Below are positions 38,730 through 47,794 of a DNA stretch of 64,000 nucleotides, piece after piece; the stretch's first letter is position 1; every line of letters starts with the position of its first letter. The DNA is taken from contig CANMFL010000005.1 of NCBI GenBank assembly GCA_947497185.1, forward strand, positions 1 to 64,000, given 5' to 3'. The notes under the pieces were generated by a model. The model was not told the DNA's origin. It made no database searches and saw only the letters and a list, made by a program, of their open reading frames with translations. This stretch comes from an uncultured Paracoccaceae bacterium (lineage in GTDB: Bacteria; Pseudomonadota; Alphaproteobacteria; Rhodobacterales; Rhodobacteraceae). Position numbers and translations under genes: made by a program.

Positions 38730-39476
38730 ATGACCGAAGCCCCGACGACAGGTAAGACAGAGAAGCAAGGCAATGCCTTTGCCCGTCGTCTACCCCTTAT
38801 TATTATCGTGATTGTTGCAATACTTGGCGCGATTTTCCTGCGCGATTACCTGACATTTGATGCGTTAAGCGAGAATCGTGAGGCATTGCTTGGCTTTCGG
38901 GATGCGAACTATTTGCTAACCGTGCTTCTGTTCGTTGGCGCTTATGTCGTGATCGTCGGCTTTTCATTGCCGGGGGCGACGGTCGCCACGCTGACTGGCG
39001 GCTTTTTGTTCGCGACCTTCCCCGGTGCGTTGTTCAACGTCACGGGCGCTACTCTCGGCGCGACGGCGATTTTCCTCGCCGCCCGCTGGGGATTTGGGGC
39101 GAAGTTGGGCGAAAAGCTGGAAGGCTCTGAAGGGATCGTTAAGAAGATCAAAGACGGCATCGACGAGAATCAGTGGTCTATGTTGTTCCTGATCCGTCTC
39201 GTGCCTGCCGTTCCGTTCTTTATGGCGAACCTGATCCCATCATTCCTAGAGGTGCCGACGCGCCGCTTTGTGCTCTCGACCTTCTTTGGAATCATCCCCG
39301 GCACTGTGGTTTACACATCCGTCGGCGCGGGCCTTGGCGAAGTCTTTGCACGCGGCGAAACACCTAATTTGGGCATAATCTTTGAACCCTTCATCATTGG
39401 CCCTATCATTGGGTTATGCGTGTTGGCCGCCCTTCCTATCATCATTAAGGCCGTGCGCGGCAAGAAAGGTCTTTGA
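38730..39476 (+). CDS. TVP38/TMEM64 family (VTT-domain) membrane protein
   Basis: 248 residues, about six membrane helices. FSLPGATVATLTGGFLFATFPGALFNVTGATLGA and RLVPAVPFFMANLIPSFLEV are recognised by their cores GATVATLTGGFLF and RLVPAVPFFMANL, the two re-entrant motifs of the VTT (DedA-like) fold. Such proteins move or scramble lipids; the bacterial role is unclear. The next gene starts 3 nt later. VTT proteins and this kind of flavoprotein are often neighbours or fused, which supports a joint function. Confidence 0.9.
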   Translation: MTEAPTTGKTEKQGNAFARRLPLIIIVIVAILGAIFLRDYLTFDALSENREALLGFRDANYLLTVLLFVGAYVVIVGFSLPGATVATLTGGFLFATFPGALFNVTGATLGATAIFLAARWGFGAKLGEKLEGSEGIVKKIKDGIDENQWSMLFLIRLVPAVPFFMANLIPSFLEVPTRRFVLSTFFGIIPGTVVYTSVGAGLGEVFARGETPNLGIIFEPFIIGPIIGLCVLAALPIIIKAVRGKKGL

Positions 39477-39479
39477 GCT

Positions 39480-40898
39480 ATGAACCGGATTAAAACTGAT
39501 ATTTGTATCATTGGCGGCGGTTCTGGCGGATTGTCCGTTGCTGCGGGTGCGGTCCAAATGGGCGCAAAAGTTGTGCTGCTCGAAGGTCATAAGATGGGCG
39601 GTGATTGCCTGAATTATGGTTGCGTGCCGTCTAAGGCGCTGATCGCGTCTGCCAAACAAGCCTACGCCATGTCACATGGATCGGCGTTGGGCATCGCGGA
39701 CGAGCAAGCGCAGGTCGATTTCGCCGCCGCAAAGGATCACGTCGCGGATGTGATTGCGACAATCGCCCCAGTCGATTCGGTGGAGCGGTTCGAAGGCCTA
39801 GGTGTCCAAGTCATTCAGGAATTTGGCGCGTTTATTTCCGAGACGGAAGTACAGGCTGGCGATACGATCATTGAAGCGCGGCGTTTTATCGTGGCGACGG
39901 GTTCTGGCCCGTTTGTGCCGCCGATCGACGGGCTGGCCGACGTGACCTACTACACAAACGAAAACATCTTCGATCTGCGCGAAAAACCAAAGCATCTGAT
40001 CGTTATCGGCGGCGGCCCTATCGGTATGGAAATGGCGCAAGCACATAGCCGTCTTGGCTGCGAAGTGACTGTGATCGAGGGCGCGAAAGCCTTCGGTAAC
40101 GACGACCCCGAGATGGCCGCGATTGTGCTAAACAAAATGCGCGACGAAGGCATCACGATTGTTGAAGAGGCGCAGGCGCAGAGGATTTCTGGTGCGGGCG
40201 ACGAGATCACGGTTCATACACCAAAGGGCGATTACACTGGAACGCATCTGCTGATTGCCGTTGGCCGCAAGGTGAATATGGACAAGCTGGATCTCGACAA
40301 AGCCAATGTCGCCCATGATCGGCGTGGCCTGAAAGTCGGTGCTGACCTGCGGTCCGAAACCAACAAAAAGGTCTATGCGGCGGGTGACGTCGCGGGCGGT
40401 CTGCAGTTCACGCATGTCGCGGGCTACCATGCTGGTGTTTTGATCCGCTCTTTGCTGTTCGCGCTGCTGTCAAAGATGAAGACGGCGCATATTCCATGGG
40501 CGACTTATACCGATCCTGAGCTGTCCCAAGTTGGCCTGACCGAAGCCCAAGCGCGTGAAAAGCATGGCGATGCCCTAGAGGTTGTTCGCTTTGAATATCA
40601 CCACAACGACCGCGCGATTGCAGAGCGGAAAACCACAGGACTGATTAAGGTCATGGTTGTCAAAGGCCGGCCAGTCGGTGCATCTATCGCAGGACATTTG
40701 GCGGGAGAACTGATCTCGATGTGGGCGATGGCCATTGCAAACAACATGAAAATGTCAGCAATAGCGAATACGGTTTTGCCGTACCCGACCATCAGCGAGA
40801 TCAATAAACGGGCAGCCGGTGCGTACTTTAGCCCGCGTTTGTTCGAAAGCACGATGGTAAAACGGGTTGTGAGATTTGTGCAGCGTTGGATTCCCTAA
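39480..40898 (+). CDS. FAD-dependent pyridine nucleotide-disulfide oxidoreductase, MerA/LPD-like
   Basis: 472 residues. FAD site GGGSGGL at 12-18, redox pair C43-x4-C48 in GDCLNYGCVPSK, a second nucleotide site VIGGGPIGME near 185, and AAGDVAGG for FAD. At the C-terminus the dihydrolipoamide dehydrogenase motif H-P-T-x-x-E reads YPTISE, so the catalytic His is Tyr (Y435) while E440 is kept. The enzyme is therefore unlikely to be a true lipoamide dehydrogenase or mercuric reductase (no HMA domain, no C-terminal Cys pair). A quinone or other acceptor is possible. Coupled to the VTT gene. Confidence 0.88.
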   Translation: MNRIKTDICIIGGGSGGLSVAAGAVQMGAKVVLLEGHKMGGDCLNYGCVPSKALIASAKQAYAMSHGSALGIADEQAQVDFAAAKDHVADVIATIAPVDSVERFEGLGVQVIQEFGAFISETEVQAGDTIIEARRFIVATGSGPFVPPIDGLADVTYYTNENIFDLREKPKHLIVIGGGPIGMEMAQAHSRLGCEVTVIEGAKAFGNDDPEMAAIVLNKMRDEGITIVEEAQAQRISGAGDEITVHTPKGDYTGTHLLIAVGRKVNMDKLDLDKANVAHDRRGLKVGADLRSETNKKVYAAGDVAGGLQFTHVAGYHAGVLIRSLLFALLSKMKTAHIPWATYTDPELSQVGLTEAQAREKHGDALEVVRFEYHHNDRAIAERKTTGLIKVMVVKGRPVGASIAGHLAGELISMWAMAIANNMKMSAIANTVLPYPTISEINKRAAGAYFSPRLFESTMVKRVVRFVQRWIP

Positions 40899-40919
40899 CG
40901 CGGACAAGGCGGATATTTG

Positions 40920-42329
40920 ATGTTTAATAGCCTCTCTGGGCGGTTCTTGATTCTCACGATTGTGTTCGTGATGCTGGCCGAAGTTTTCATCTTTGTGCCA
41001 TCTATCGCGCGGTTTCGTGAGGATTACCTACTTGAGCGCCTAGAGCGGGCGCAGCTGGCGTCATTGGCGCTGGAAACTGACGCTTTTATTGAACCTGAAC
41101 TCGTCACCGAGTTGCTGAAGAACGCCGAAGTTTACAACGTCGTTTTGCGCCGGAACGAGGTGCGGCAGCTTGTGCTGTCGTCCCCGATCCCGTTCCCTGT
41201 GATGGCGACCTATGACATGCGCGATACGTCATCGTGGGAGTTGATCCGCGACGCGATGGCCACCTTGGTTGCCAAAGATCAACAAGTCATCCGTGTGATC
41301 GGGACGCCTGTTCAGGGCGGGGGGCTGTTGATCGAAATTACAACGCCGCAGATGCCTTTGCGCGCTGCAATGCTAGAGTATGGGCGCAATGTTTTATGGC
41401 TGTCGCTGGTGATTTCGGTCATCACGGCGGCCCTGTTATTTTTTGCTGTGCGCTTCTTGCTGGTGCGGCCGATCAAGCGGTTGGTCGATCAGATGGACCG
41501 CTACGCTGCTGCCCCTGAAGATGCCCGCAAGATCATCGAGCCTACGTCAAAAGTGCGCGAATTATACGTCGCGGAACTGGCGTTGCAGAAAATGGAAAGC
41601 CAACTGACAGGTGCGTTGCGTCAGAAAGACAGGCTTGCACAATTGGGTGGGGCTGTTGCCAAAGTGAGCCACGATTTGCGCAATATCCTGACCTCTGCGC
41701 AGTTATTTACCGACCGGATTGAAGGGTCAGAAGACCCGCTAGTAAAGCGCATGGCGCCGAAATTAGTCGGATCGATTTCGCGTGCGGTGAACTTGTGCGA
41801 AACGACGCTGGCCTTTGGACGAGTCGAAGAACCGCAGCCGACTTTGGCGCGGTTGCCGTTGTCTGGATTGGTCGATGAACTGCTTGAGGGCGAACGGCTT
41901 GCCAGTGGCGAAGCCGAGGTGAACTTTGTCGACGAGGTGCCCGCAGACATGATCGTGCGGGCCGATGGCGAGCAAATCTTCCGCGTGTTGTCGAACCTTT
42001 TGCGCAATGCACGTCAGGCGATTATGGCGACGCGCCAACCCGGAACGGTTACGATCCGCGGGTACGAAGACGACAGCGCGTGGTGGATTGAAGTTGCTGA
42101 TACAGGGCCGGGGCTGCCGAAACGTGCGCGGGAAAACCTGTTTAAACCGTTTGAAGGTGGGGCGCGCAAGGGTGGTAGCGGGCTAGGTCTGGTCATCGCG
42201 GGTGATCTTATTCGCGGGCATGGTGGCCGTTTGGAATTGGGTAAAACCGATGAGACGGGGGCGACGTTTGTGATCCATTTGCCGAAAGCTGATCTGGCGT
42301 TGCAACCTGTTGAAGCGGCCAAAGCCTAG
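40920..42329 (+). CDS. Orphan sensor histidine kinase
   Basis: 469 residues from ATG 40920 (a TTG directly before it is possible). Helix 1 at about 8-29, a periplasmic domain of about 130 residues, helix 2 at about 158-180, HAMP to about 235, then the H-box KVSHDLRNIL with H251, N-box NLLRNARQAI, DTGPGLP and GGSGLGLVI. The kinase core is intact. No response regulator is next to it. It lies 21 nt after the flavoprotein gene, so it is probably cotranscribed and may sense envelope or redox state. Its stop shares CTAG with the convergent gene. Confidence 0.9.
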   Translation: MFNSLSGRFLILTIVFVMLAEVFIFVPSIARFREDYLLERLERAQLASLALETDAFIEPELVTELLKNAEVYNVVLRRNEVRQLVLSSPIPFPVMATYDMRDTSSWELIRDAMATLVAKDQQVIRVIGTPVQGGGLLIEITTPQMPLRAAMLEYGRNVLWLSLVISVITAALLFFAVRFLLVRPIKRLVDQMDRYAAAPEDARKIIEPTSKVRELYVAELALQKMESQLTGALRQKDRLAQLGGAVAKVSHDLRNILTSAQLFTDRIEGSEDPLVKRMAPKLVGSISRAVNLCETTLAFGRVEEPQPTLARLPLSGLVDELLEGERLASGEAEVNFVDEVPADMIVRADGEQIFRVLSNLLRNARQAIMATRQPGTVTIRGYEDDSAWWIEVADTGPGLPKRARENLFKPFEGGARKGGSGLGLVIAGDLIRGHGGRLELGKTDETGATFVIHLPKADLALQPVEAAKA

Positions 42330-43774
42330 GGTGCGTCAATGACGTTACCAGCCGTTTTCGCCCAAAATGATGTTTTGCGATCATGGCGATTGCGGAGGGT
42401 CTGTAGGTAGTGCGCGTGGTCGGGAAACCCTTGGTAGTCGGTGATTTCCGCGTCGCATATCCCGCAGTCTGACAAGTTATCTGCGGCGTGCGCGTAGCGC
42501 GTTGAGCGGCCTTGCCCTAGTGCGTAGTCGATCATGCGTCGCCACAGCAGGACAGCGGAAAGTGGATGTTTTTCGCGCAAGGCGTCTGCTGCTGGAGTCA
42601 AAAGCGTGTAGTGGTCGCCGTTGATTTCATCTGCGCGAGCGAGGACCAAGTCAGCTGCTGCGCGTAGGTTCGGCCAGTTGATGAAAAACGCCAAAGCTGT
42701 TGAAAAGTCCGGGTAATCTGCAGCGAATGCGAGTGCTTCGGTTTCGGCATCGACGTCTTCGAAGTCTGGTAGAACCTTGAGGTAATCGCGCAGATGCTGC
42801 GCATCGAGGCTGGATTCAAAGCAGGCCCAGCGGTGATCTTGGGCATCTGCGAGCCGGTCGAGTGCTATTAATGCGGCGATGTAGGCTGTGTCCCACGCGG
42901 CGCGGCCAAAGTCGCGTCCGTCTTGGTGGGCGTCTAACAGCAGGTCGAGTGCGGCGGTGGGATTGTCGTCGTCGAGCAGTAGTTGAGCCACTTCGGCGGC
43001 GATGTCTTTGCGTTTGAGATCGGCATCAGAATACTGCGCGATGTAGGCTTGGGTGTCGCCTGCGGCGGCTGCGATTTCTTGCATGCAGGATTTGACGAAC
43101 CGCGCTTTGCGGCTGGCCGTGTAATCGGTGTCGCCGCGCAATTGGCGTAAGAATTGGATGGCTGCGTGGTCGTTCGGATCGGGGTTTTGGGGGGCGTCGG
43201 CATAGGCTTGAACATTGGCCTTGAGGTGCGCCAAACCTGCGGCCCCAAGTGTTGCTGCCAGCAGTGGAATTATGCCGTCCCATTCGCCAAAGCCGTTGAC
43301 TTGGATTGCGGTCCAGACCTTGTCGGCAAGGGTTTCAGGATCGATCAGGGCACGCGGTGCGATGTCGGCAAAGTGCAAAAGGGCAGCGCGGAACACGTCG
43401 CCAACATCGCCGCGACTGTCGTCAACACGCCCGTAGATAAAGGGTGCGATCTCGATAAAGTCCCAGAGCAGATCAAAGGCGATGGTCGGGTCTTCGGGTG
43501 CGATTTTATCGGTGATCATGTTGGCTTGGGTGGTGAGGTCTTTGACCAGCGCCTTGCGCTTGCGCCAGCCGATAAAGCTGGTGGATTTACGCAGTGATGC
43601 CAACCGTTTACGCACATCTCGCGCGAGTTCCGACGCGCCAAGGTGATGGCTCAGCTCTAGGCGTAACCTACGTTTGATGTCGGCGCTGCCAGTGCTGACT
43701 TCCATCAAGAGATCAGCGAGCTGTTCTGCGCCTAAGGCTGCGAGATTGGCTTTGTTCAGGGTCTTTTTTGACAT
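42326..43774 (-). CDS. DUF6880-like protein (482 aa)
   Basis: A soluble, largely helical protein beginning MSKKTLNKANLAALGAEQLA followed by a pattern of helices with repeat-like spacing (for example AFDLLWDFIEIAP, AALDLLLDAH, ALAFAADYPDF). I recall this architecture as DUF6880, present in many alphaproteobacteria and without known function; the TPR-like helices suggest protein binding. No signal peptide. The ATG 43774 has only a weak ribosome-binding site. It converges with the kinase gene. Confidence 0.7.
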   Translation of the reverse strand: MSKKTLNKANLAALGAEQLADLLMEVSTGSADIKRRLRLELSHHLGASELARDVRKRLASLRKSTSFIGWRKRKALVKDLTTQANMITDKIAPEDPTIAFDLLWDFIEIAPFIYGRVDDSRGDVGDVFRAALLHFADIAPRALIDPETLADKVWTAIQVNGFGEWDGIIPLLAATLGAAGLAHLKANVQAYADAPQNPDPNDHAAIQFLRQLRGDTDYTASRKARFVKSCMQEIAAAAGDTQAYIAQYSDADLKRKDIAAEVAQLLLDDDNPTAALDLLLDAHQDGRDFGRAAWDTAYIAALIALDRLADAQDHRWACFESSLDAQHLRDYLKVLPDFEDVDAETEALAFAADYPDFSTALAFFINWPNLRAAADLVLARADEINGDHYTLLTPAADALREKHPLSAVLLWRRMIDYALGQGRSTRYAHAADNLSDCGICDAEITDYQGFPDHAHYLQTLRNRHDRKTSFWAKTAGNVIDAP

Positions 43775-43888
43775 GAGGTATTTGACATCTCATGGCGCGG
43801 CGGCACAAGCGGGATTTCGTGTCTCGCGGATGATCAACGCCCCAATTTCAGTGGGTAAATCGGGGCGTCGATTTGTCGTGGGGAGGGT

Positions 43889-44671
43889 TTAATCGACTGC
43901 TAAGTTAAGGAAGCCAGCGACGGCGAGGTAGAATGCTTCGGGTTTGTCTACGTTGATGACGTGTCGTGCGCCGGGGATTTCGGTGTAGTTGGAGCCGGGG
44001 CAAGCGGCGGCCATGGCACGCATTGCGTCAGGTGATGCAGCGACGTCGTTTTCGCCTGCAATGAACAGCGTTGGCACGGTCATTTTACCGAGGTCTTTGA
44101 GGTAACCCAAGCGTTTCAACGCTTCGGCGCAGCCGCGATAGCCAACGGGCGTGGTGGCGGTAAATGCATCACGCAGTTGCGTTTCGCGGTTGGGGTGATT
44201 GCTGCGGGTGTCGTCACTGAGCCATTTATCAACGGTGCCGTCCCACACTTTGCCGATGCCGCCGTCGTCAAGAATGGCGAGCCGATCAACCCAGTTTTGC
44301 ACGAAAGGCGGTGGGGCATCGGCGCGTGCAGCACAGCAGACGATCTTTTCGATGCGATCCGGCGCGTTCAGACCGAGGCCAAGTGCGGTCATACCGCCAA
44401 GCGATAGGCCCATAACGGTGGCGCGGTCCGCACCGTGGGCGTTAAGCACGCTAAGCGCGTCGGCTTCAAGATCAGCAAAGCTGTATGGGGCTGCGGGGGA
44501 GGGGCTGCGACCGTGACCGCGCGCGTCAAACGTGATCGTGCGGTAGTGCTGTTGCAGCACGTTAAGCTGCGGTTCCCACATGTCGCTGGTGGCTCCCAGG
44601 CTGTTGAGAAGCAAAAGGAATGGCGCGCCCTCTGGGCCACCGACAGTTGAATATAGCGGTTGCGTTGTCAT
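43889..44671 (-). CDS. Alpha/beta hydrolase, 3-oxoadipate enol-lactonase-like
   Basis: 260 residues from ATG 44671, with AGAGA upstream. Catalytic triad S90 (GLSLGGM), D209 (GENDVAA) and H237 (GARHVIN). LLNSLGATSDMWEPQ and FDARGHGRSPSP match PcaD-type lactonases. No other beta-ketoadipate gene (pcaB, C, H, G, I, J) is in the window, so a different lactone or ester is likely the substrate. It lies downstream of the LysR gene on the same strand, in a locus with a monooxygenase and a keto-acid cleavage enzyme. Confidence 0.85.
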   Translation of the reverse strand: MTTQPLYSTVGGPEGAPFLLLLNSLGATSDMWEPQLNVLQQHYRTITFDARGHGRSPSPAAPYSFADLEADALSVLNAHGADRATVMGLSLGGMTALGLGLNAPDRIEKIVCCAARADAPPPFVQNWVDRLAILDDGGIGKVWDGTVDKWLSDDTRSNHPNRETQLRDAFTATTPVGYRGCAEALKRLGYLKDLGKMTVPTLFIAGENDVAASPDAMRAMAAACPGSNYTEIPGARHVINVDKPEAFYLAVAGFLNLAVD

Positions 44672-44870
44672 CGAATTGATCTCTCTTTTTCGCGGCGCTG
44701 GGCACCTTTTCATGTGGTCGCGGCTGGGGGCCGTGACAATGGGTGCAATGTCGTCGGGCTGCTGAACCCACGACATCGTTAACCCCGATACTAGTGATGA
44801 ACGGGCTGCCTGATGAAATGATAATATTCGGTGAATGCCATAAGTTTTCGTGATGGCGCCCGCCGCTGGA

Positions 44871-45788
44871 TTACCGTTCGCTGACCAGTGGAATTTCAAG
44901 CGTCGAGTTCAGCTCTTCTTGCAGGATATTCGCAAAAGCTTGGGCCGCTTGGGATAATGGTTCGGACCGCGGTTCGATGCGCAGATAATCCACGTAGAGC
45001 GGCGGATCAGCCAGTGGAAGAATGCGCCGTTTGCTGCCGTCGAGATCGGGCACGCACATGATGCCGGGCAGGATCGTGATCCAATCAGAGCGCGAAACCA
45101 GATCAATCGTTCCGTACATTGTATCAATTTCAAGGGTTTCGCGGACTTTTATACCGTTTTCGGTCAGGTAGTTTTCGATCCGCGTGCGCCGTGTATTGGC
45201 CCAGCTAGGCAATACAAGGCGCTGCGGTGGCAGGTCTTTCAAGTGTGCGGTCTCGCCCAGCGTAAGGTGCGTTCCGGCGGCACAGACGAAACATTCCTGG
45301 TCGCGGCCCATGGGCGTTCCGGCTAGGAAATGGTTCTGCACAAAGCTTGGCACCACCGCGAAATCGAGTTTGCCCGCAGAGACGTCTTCGGCCAATTTGC
45401 CAGAGAAGGCTTCGGAAATCGTGACCCGCACCTCTTTATACTCTTCGGAAAATCGCAGTAGCACATTCGTTAACACGGACCGCGTGAATGTTGGCATCAG
45501 GCCGACGCGAATGTGGCCCACGACGGCCTTTGACAGGTCGCGTAAACGCTCTTCGGCGCGGCTGGTGACGGCGAGGACTTTGACGGCTTCTTCATACAAT
45601 GAATGGCCGGTTTCAGTGGGGGTGACGCCGGACGAACTGCGTGAAAACAACACCACGTCATAGCGTTTTTCCATTTGGCTGACATGCATCGACAGCCCCG
45701 ATTGCGTGGCGTTGACACGTGCGGCGGCGGCTGAAAAAGAGCCTTCTTCATACACGGCGACAAAATAGCGAAGTTGTTGAAGTTTCAT
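44871..45788 (-). CDS. LysR-family transcriptional regulator
   Basis: 305 residues. The N-terminal winged helix (1-60) shows LQQLRYFVAVYEEGSFSAAA and the family pattern ATQSGLSMHVSQMEK; the rest is the effector-binding domain (about 90-295). It is divergent from the BKACE gene, the common arrangement for a LysR regulator and its target, with 141 nt between them. Dyad ATTCC / GGAAT arms at about 45867-45895 could be part of its site. Effector unknown. Confidence 0.92.
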   Translation of the reverse strand: MKLQQLRYFVAVYEEGSFSAAAARVNATQSGLSMHVSQMEKRYDVVLFSRSSSGVTPTETGHSLYEEAVKVLAVTSRAEERLRDLSKAVVGHIRVGLMPTFTRSVLTNVLLRFSEEYKEVRVTISEAFSGKLAEDVSAGKLDFAVVPSFVQNHFLAGTPMGRDQECFVCAAGTHLTLGETAHLKDLPPQRLVLPSWANTRRTRIENYLTENGIKVRETLEIDTMYGTIDLVSRSDWITILPGIMCVPDLDGSKRRILPLADPPLYVDYLRIEPRSEPLSQAAQAFANILQEELNSTLEIPLVSER

Positions 45789-45929
45789 GGCGACCTATCA
45801 CGTTTCCTTCTTGCCAGTATGCTTTAATATGAGTTGATTTGAACCCCGAACGCGAAATATTTATTCCTGATGTATTGCCCGTTTTCGCTGGGGAATACCC
45901 CCGTAGCCCTAAACTGATTGGACGAAACC

Positions 45930-46703
45930 ATGACACCGCTTCCGAAAATAATGGTCGCCCCCAACGGCGCACGGCGCAGCAAATCGGATCATCCCGCGTT
46001 GCCCGTGACTGACGCGGAAATTGTCGCGGCGGCAGTTGCCTGTGAGCAGGCTGGTGCGGACGGTATCCATGTGCATATTCGCGATGCGGACGGTTTGCAT
46101 GAAATTGATACAGGCCACTACCGCGCTGTTCTCGATCAGTTGCGCGAGGCGGTGCCTGATATGTATTTGCAGGTCACCTCCGAGTCGGCGGACCGCTATT
46201 CAAGCGATGAACAGCGTCGGATAATGCGCGCGCTTGCGCCGGATCATGTGTCGGTTGCGATGCGTGAAATGGTGCGCGAGCCTGCTGACTGGGATGCGGC
46301 GCAGGATTTTTACGCTTGGGCACGTGACGCGGGTGTTGATGTACAGCATATTCTGTATTCACCACAAGAGGTTAGAGCCTTTTGTCGGGCGTTGGATGAA
46401 GGGCGAATTTCTGGGGATCATCACCTTATTCAGATTGTGCAGGGGACCTATGCGAACGGGGCAAAAGGCAAAGCAGCGCTTGCGGATTATCTAGCAGAAA
46501 TGACGGCCACGGATGGTCAGACGTTTGACTGGATGCTCTGTGCGTTTGGTGCAGAAGAAACCGATAGTCTCGTCGCGGCTGCCAAAGTTGGTGGCAAAGC
46601 GCGGGTCGGATTTGAAAATTCGCTTTGGAATAAAGATGGCAGCTTGGCTACGGACAATGCTGCGCGTGTGACCGAAGTTTTCGCGGCGATGCGTCAGATT
46701 TGA
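45930..46703 (+). CDS. Beta-keto-acid cleavage enzyme (BKACE, DUF849) family protein
   Basis: 257 residues from ATG 45930. ADGIHVHIRDADG carries zinc ligands H47 and H49, and RVGFENSLWNKDG holds the late Glu ligand of the family. BKACE enzymes condense a beta-keto acid with acetyl-CoA to give acetoacetate and a new CoA ester; the founding member is 3-keto-5-aminohexanoate cleavage enzyme. At 257 residues it is shorter than most (about 270-310). It is divergent from the LysR gene. The keto-acid substrate cannot be told from sequence. Confidence 0.88.
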   Translation: MTPLPKIMVAPNGARRSKSDHPALPVTDAEIVAAAVACEQAGADGIHVHIRDADGLHEIDTGHYRAVLDQLREAVPDMYLQVTSESADRYSSDEQRRIMRALAPDHVSVAMREMVREPADWDAAQDFYAWARDAGVDVQHILYSPQEVRAFCRALDEGRISGDHHLIQIVQGTYANGAKGKAALADYLAEMTATDGQTFDWMLCAFGAEETDSLVAAAKVGGKARVGFENSLWNKDGSLATDNAARVTEVFAAMRQI

Positions 46704-46729
46704 TCGCTGGACCCATTTGAAATGCAATA

Positions 46730-46764
46730 AACCCCGCCTGTGTGAAACAGGCGGGGTTATTTTT
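46730..46764. terminator. Bidirectional terminator
   Basis: Eleven-base-pair stem AACCCCGCCTG / CAGGCGGGGTT, loop of seven, then ATTTTTG. It lies between the convergent BKACE and flavin-reductase genes and can serve both. Confidence 0.92.
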
Positions 46765-46783
46765 GTCGTGAGTGAGTGATGGT

Positions 46784-47719
46784 TTAAACCAGCTTGCGCA
46801 GGATCGTGGTGAATGTGTCCATCTGGTCTTGATTGAATTCGCTAAACGCTTCTTCGGCATGCGCATCGGCGAGCGCCCAACACTGGTCCGCCTTGGAGGC
46901 ACCCGCATCGGTTAGGACGTATTTGTCGCCGTTTTTCGCGATCATGTCTCGTCCAGTGAGATTAGAGAGCGCCTCTTTGACCTCGACCATGGGAGAGTTG
47001 AGCGGAGCGAGCAATTCGTCGGCCGTCATGGCGTCAGAGGCCGCGAGAACGAGCAAGGCGCGGGCCTCAATCAGGTTTAGGTCGAGTGTTTGCAGTTTCG
47101 GCTGATAGCGGTCTTGGTAGCCTTGCACTGCTTGCAACATCAGGAAGAATTTATGGTTCCCCATACGGCCTGCGTGTGCCGGTTTTGCCGGATTTTCTGA
47201 GGGCTTTTTAGTTGCACCTGGGTGACTGAAGGTCATCGCGTATGACCCCTGATGGAAGCACAATGGCGAACGTCCGAAGTCGTCAAAGGCGACAACTTTA
47301 CCGACGAAAATCCAGTGATCGCCGCCATCTAGTTTGTCATAGGTTTCGCACTGAAAACGGCCTGCGCAGTCGGGGAAAAGTGGCGCGCCGCCGATGCCTG
47401 CTTCCCAATCCATACCTGCAAATTTGTCTTCTTGCTGGCGTGCGAAGTGATTTGACATGTCCATTTGATCTGACGCCAAAATATTGACAGCAAAATGCGA
47501 GGCGGATTCAAAGATTTCGCAACTGCGTGCAGTTTTCATGCTGCTCCATAGGATCAGCGGTGGATCCATCGAGAGCGAATTAAAGCTGCTGGCTGTGACA
47601 CCCACTTTTTCGCCATTCGCACCAACGGCGGTGATGATTGTCACGCCTGTCGCAAAGTTGCCAAGCGCGCGGCGAAACGCTTTGGGATCGAAGTTGGCTG
47701 TATCTGTTGGATCGGTCAT
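46784..47719 (-). CDS. Flavin reductase with C-terminal MarR-like domain (311 aa)
   Basis: Residues 1-170 are a flavin-reductase-like domain: FRRALGNFATGVTIITA, GVTASSFNSLSMDPPLI and FAVNILASDQ. A linker rich in Pro and Lys (about 170-190) leads to a winged-helix domain of MarR type (about 192-311; LNLIEARALLVLAASDAMTADELLAPL). The same fusion is known in the C1 reductase of Acinetobacter 4-hydroxyphenylacetate hydroxylase, where the MarR-like part binds the substrate and lifts autoinhibition. Here it follows the luciferase-like monooxygenase gene, so it probably supplies that enzyme with reduced flavin. GAGGAGG before ATG 47719 fixes the start. Confidence 0.88.
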   Translation of the reverse strand: MTDPTDTANFDPKAFRRALGNFATGVTIITAVGANGEKVGVTASSFNSLSMDPPLILWSSMKTARSCEIFESASHFAVNILASDQMDMSNHFARQQEDKFAGMDWEAGIGGAPLFPDCAGRFQCETYDKLDGGDHWIFVGKVVAFDDFGRSPLCFHQGSYAMTFSHPGATKKPSENPAKPAHAGRMGNHKFFLMLQAVQGYQDRYQPKLQTLDLNLIEARALLVLAASDAMTADELLAPLNSPMVEVKEALSNLTGRDMIAKNGDKYVLTDAGASKADQCWALADAHAEEAFSEFNQDQMDTFTTILRKLV

Positions 47720-47794
47720 TTTCGGCTCCTCCTCGGTGCAGGTGACCGTTGCGGCACGGTGTCCTTCCTTGCGCAACGGTCTTTGGGTCTGGCT

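Noticed and set aside
39480..40898. Calling the flavoprotein dihydrolipoamide dehydrogenase or mercuric reductase
   Set aside because: The catalytic His of HPTxxE is Tyr, there is no HMA domain or C-terminal Cys pair, and no 2-oxoacid dehydrogenase or mer genes lie nearby.
43889..44671. Naming the hydrolase pcaD
   Set aside because: Sequence is lactonase-like, but no other protocatechuate-pathway gene is in the window, so the specific gene name is not supported.
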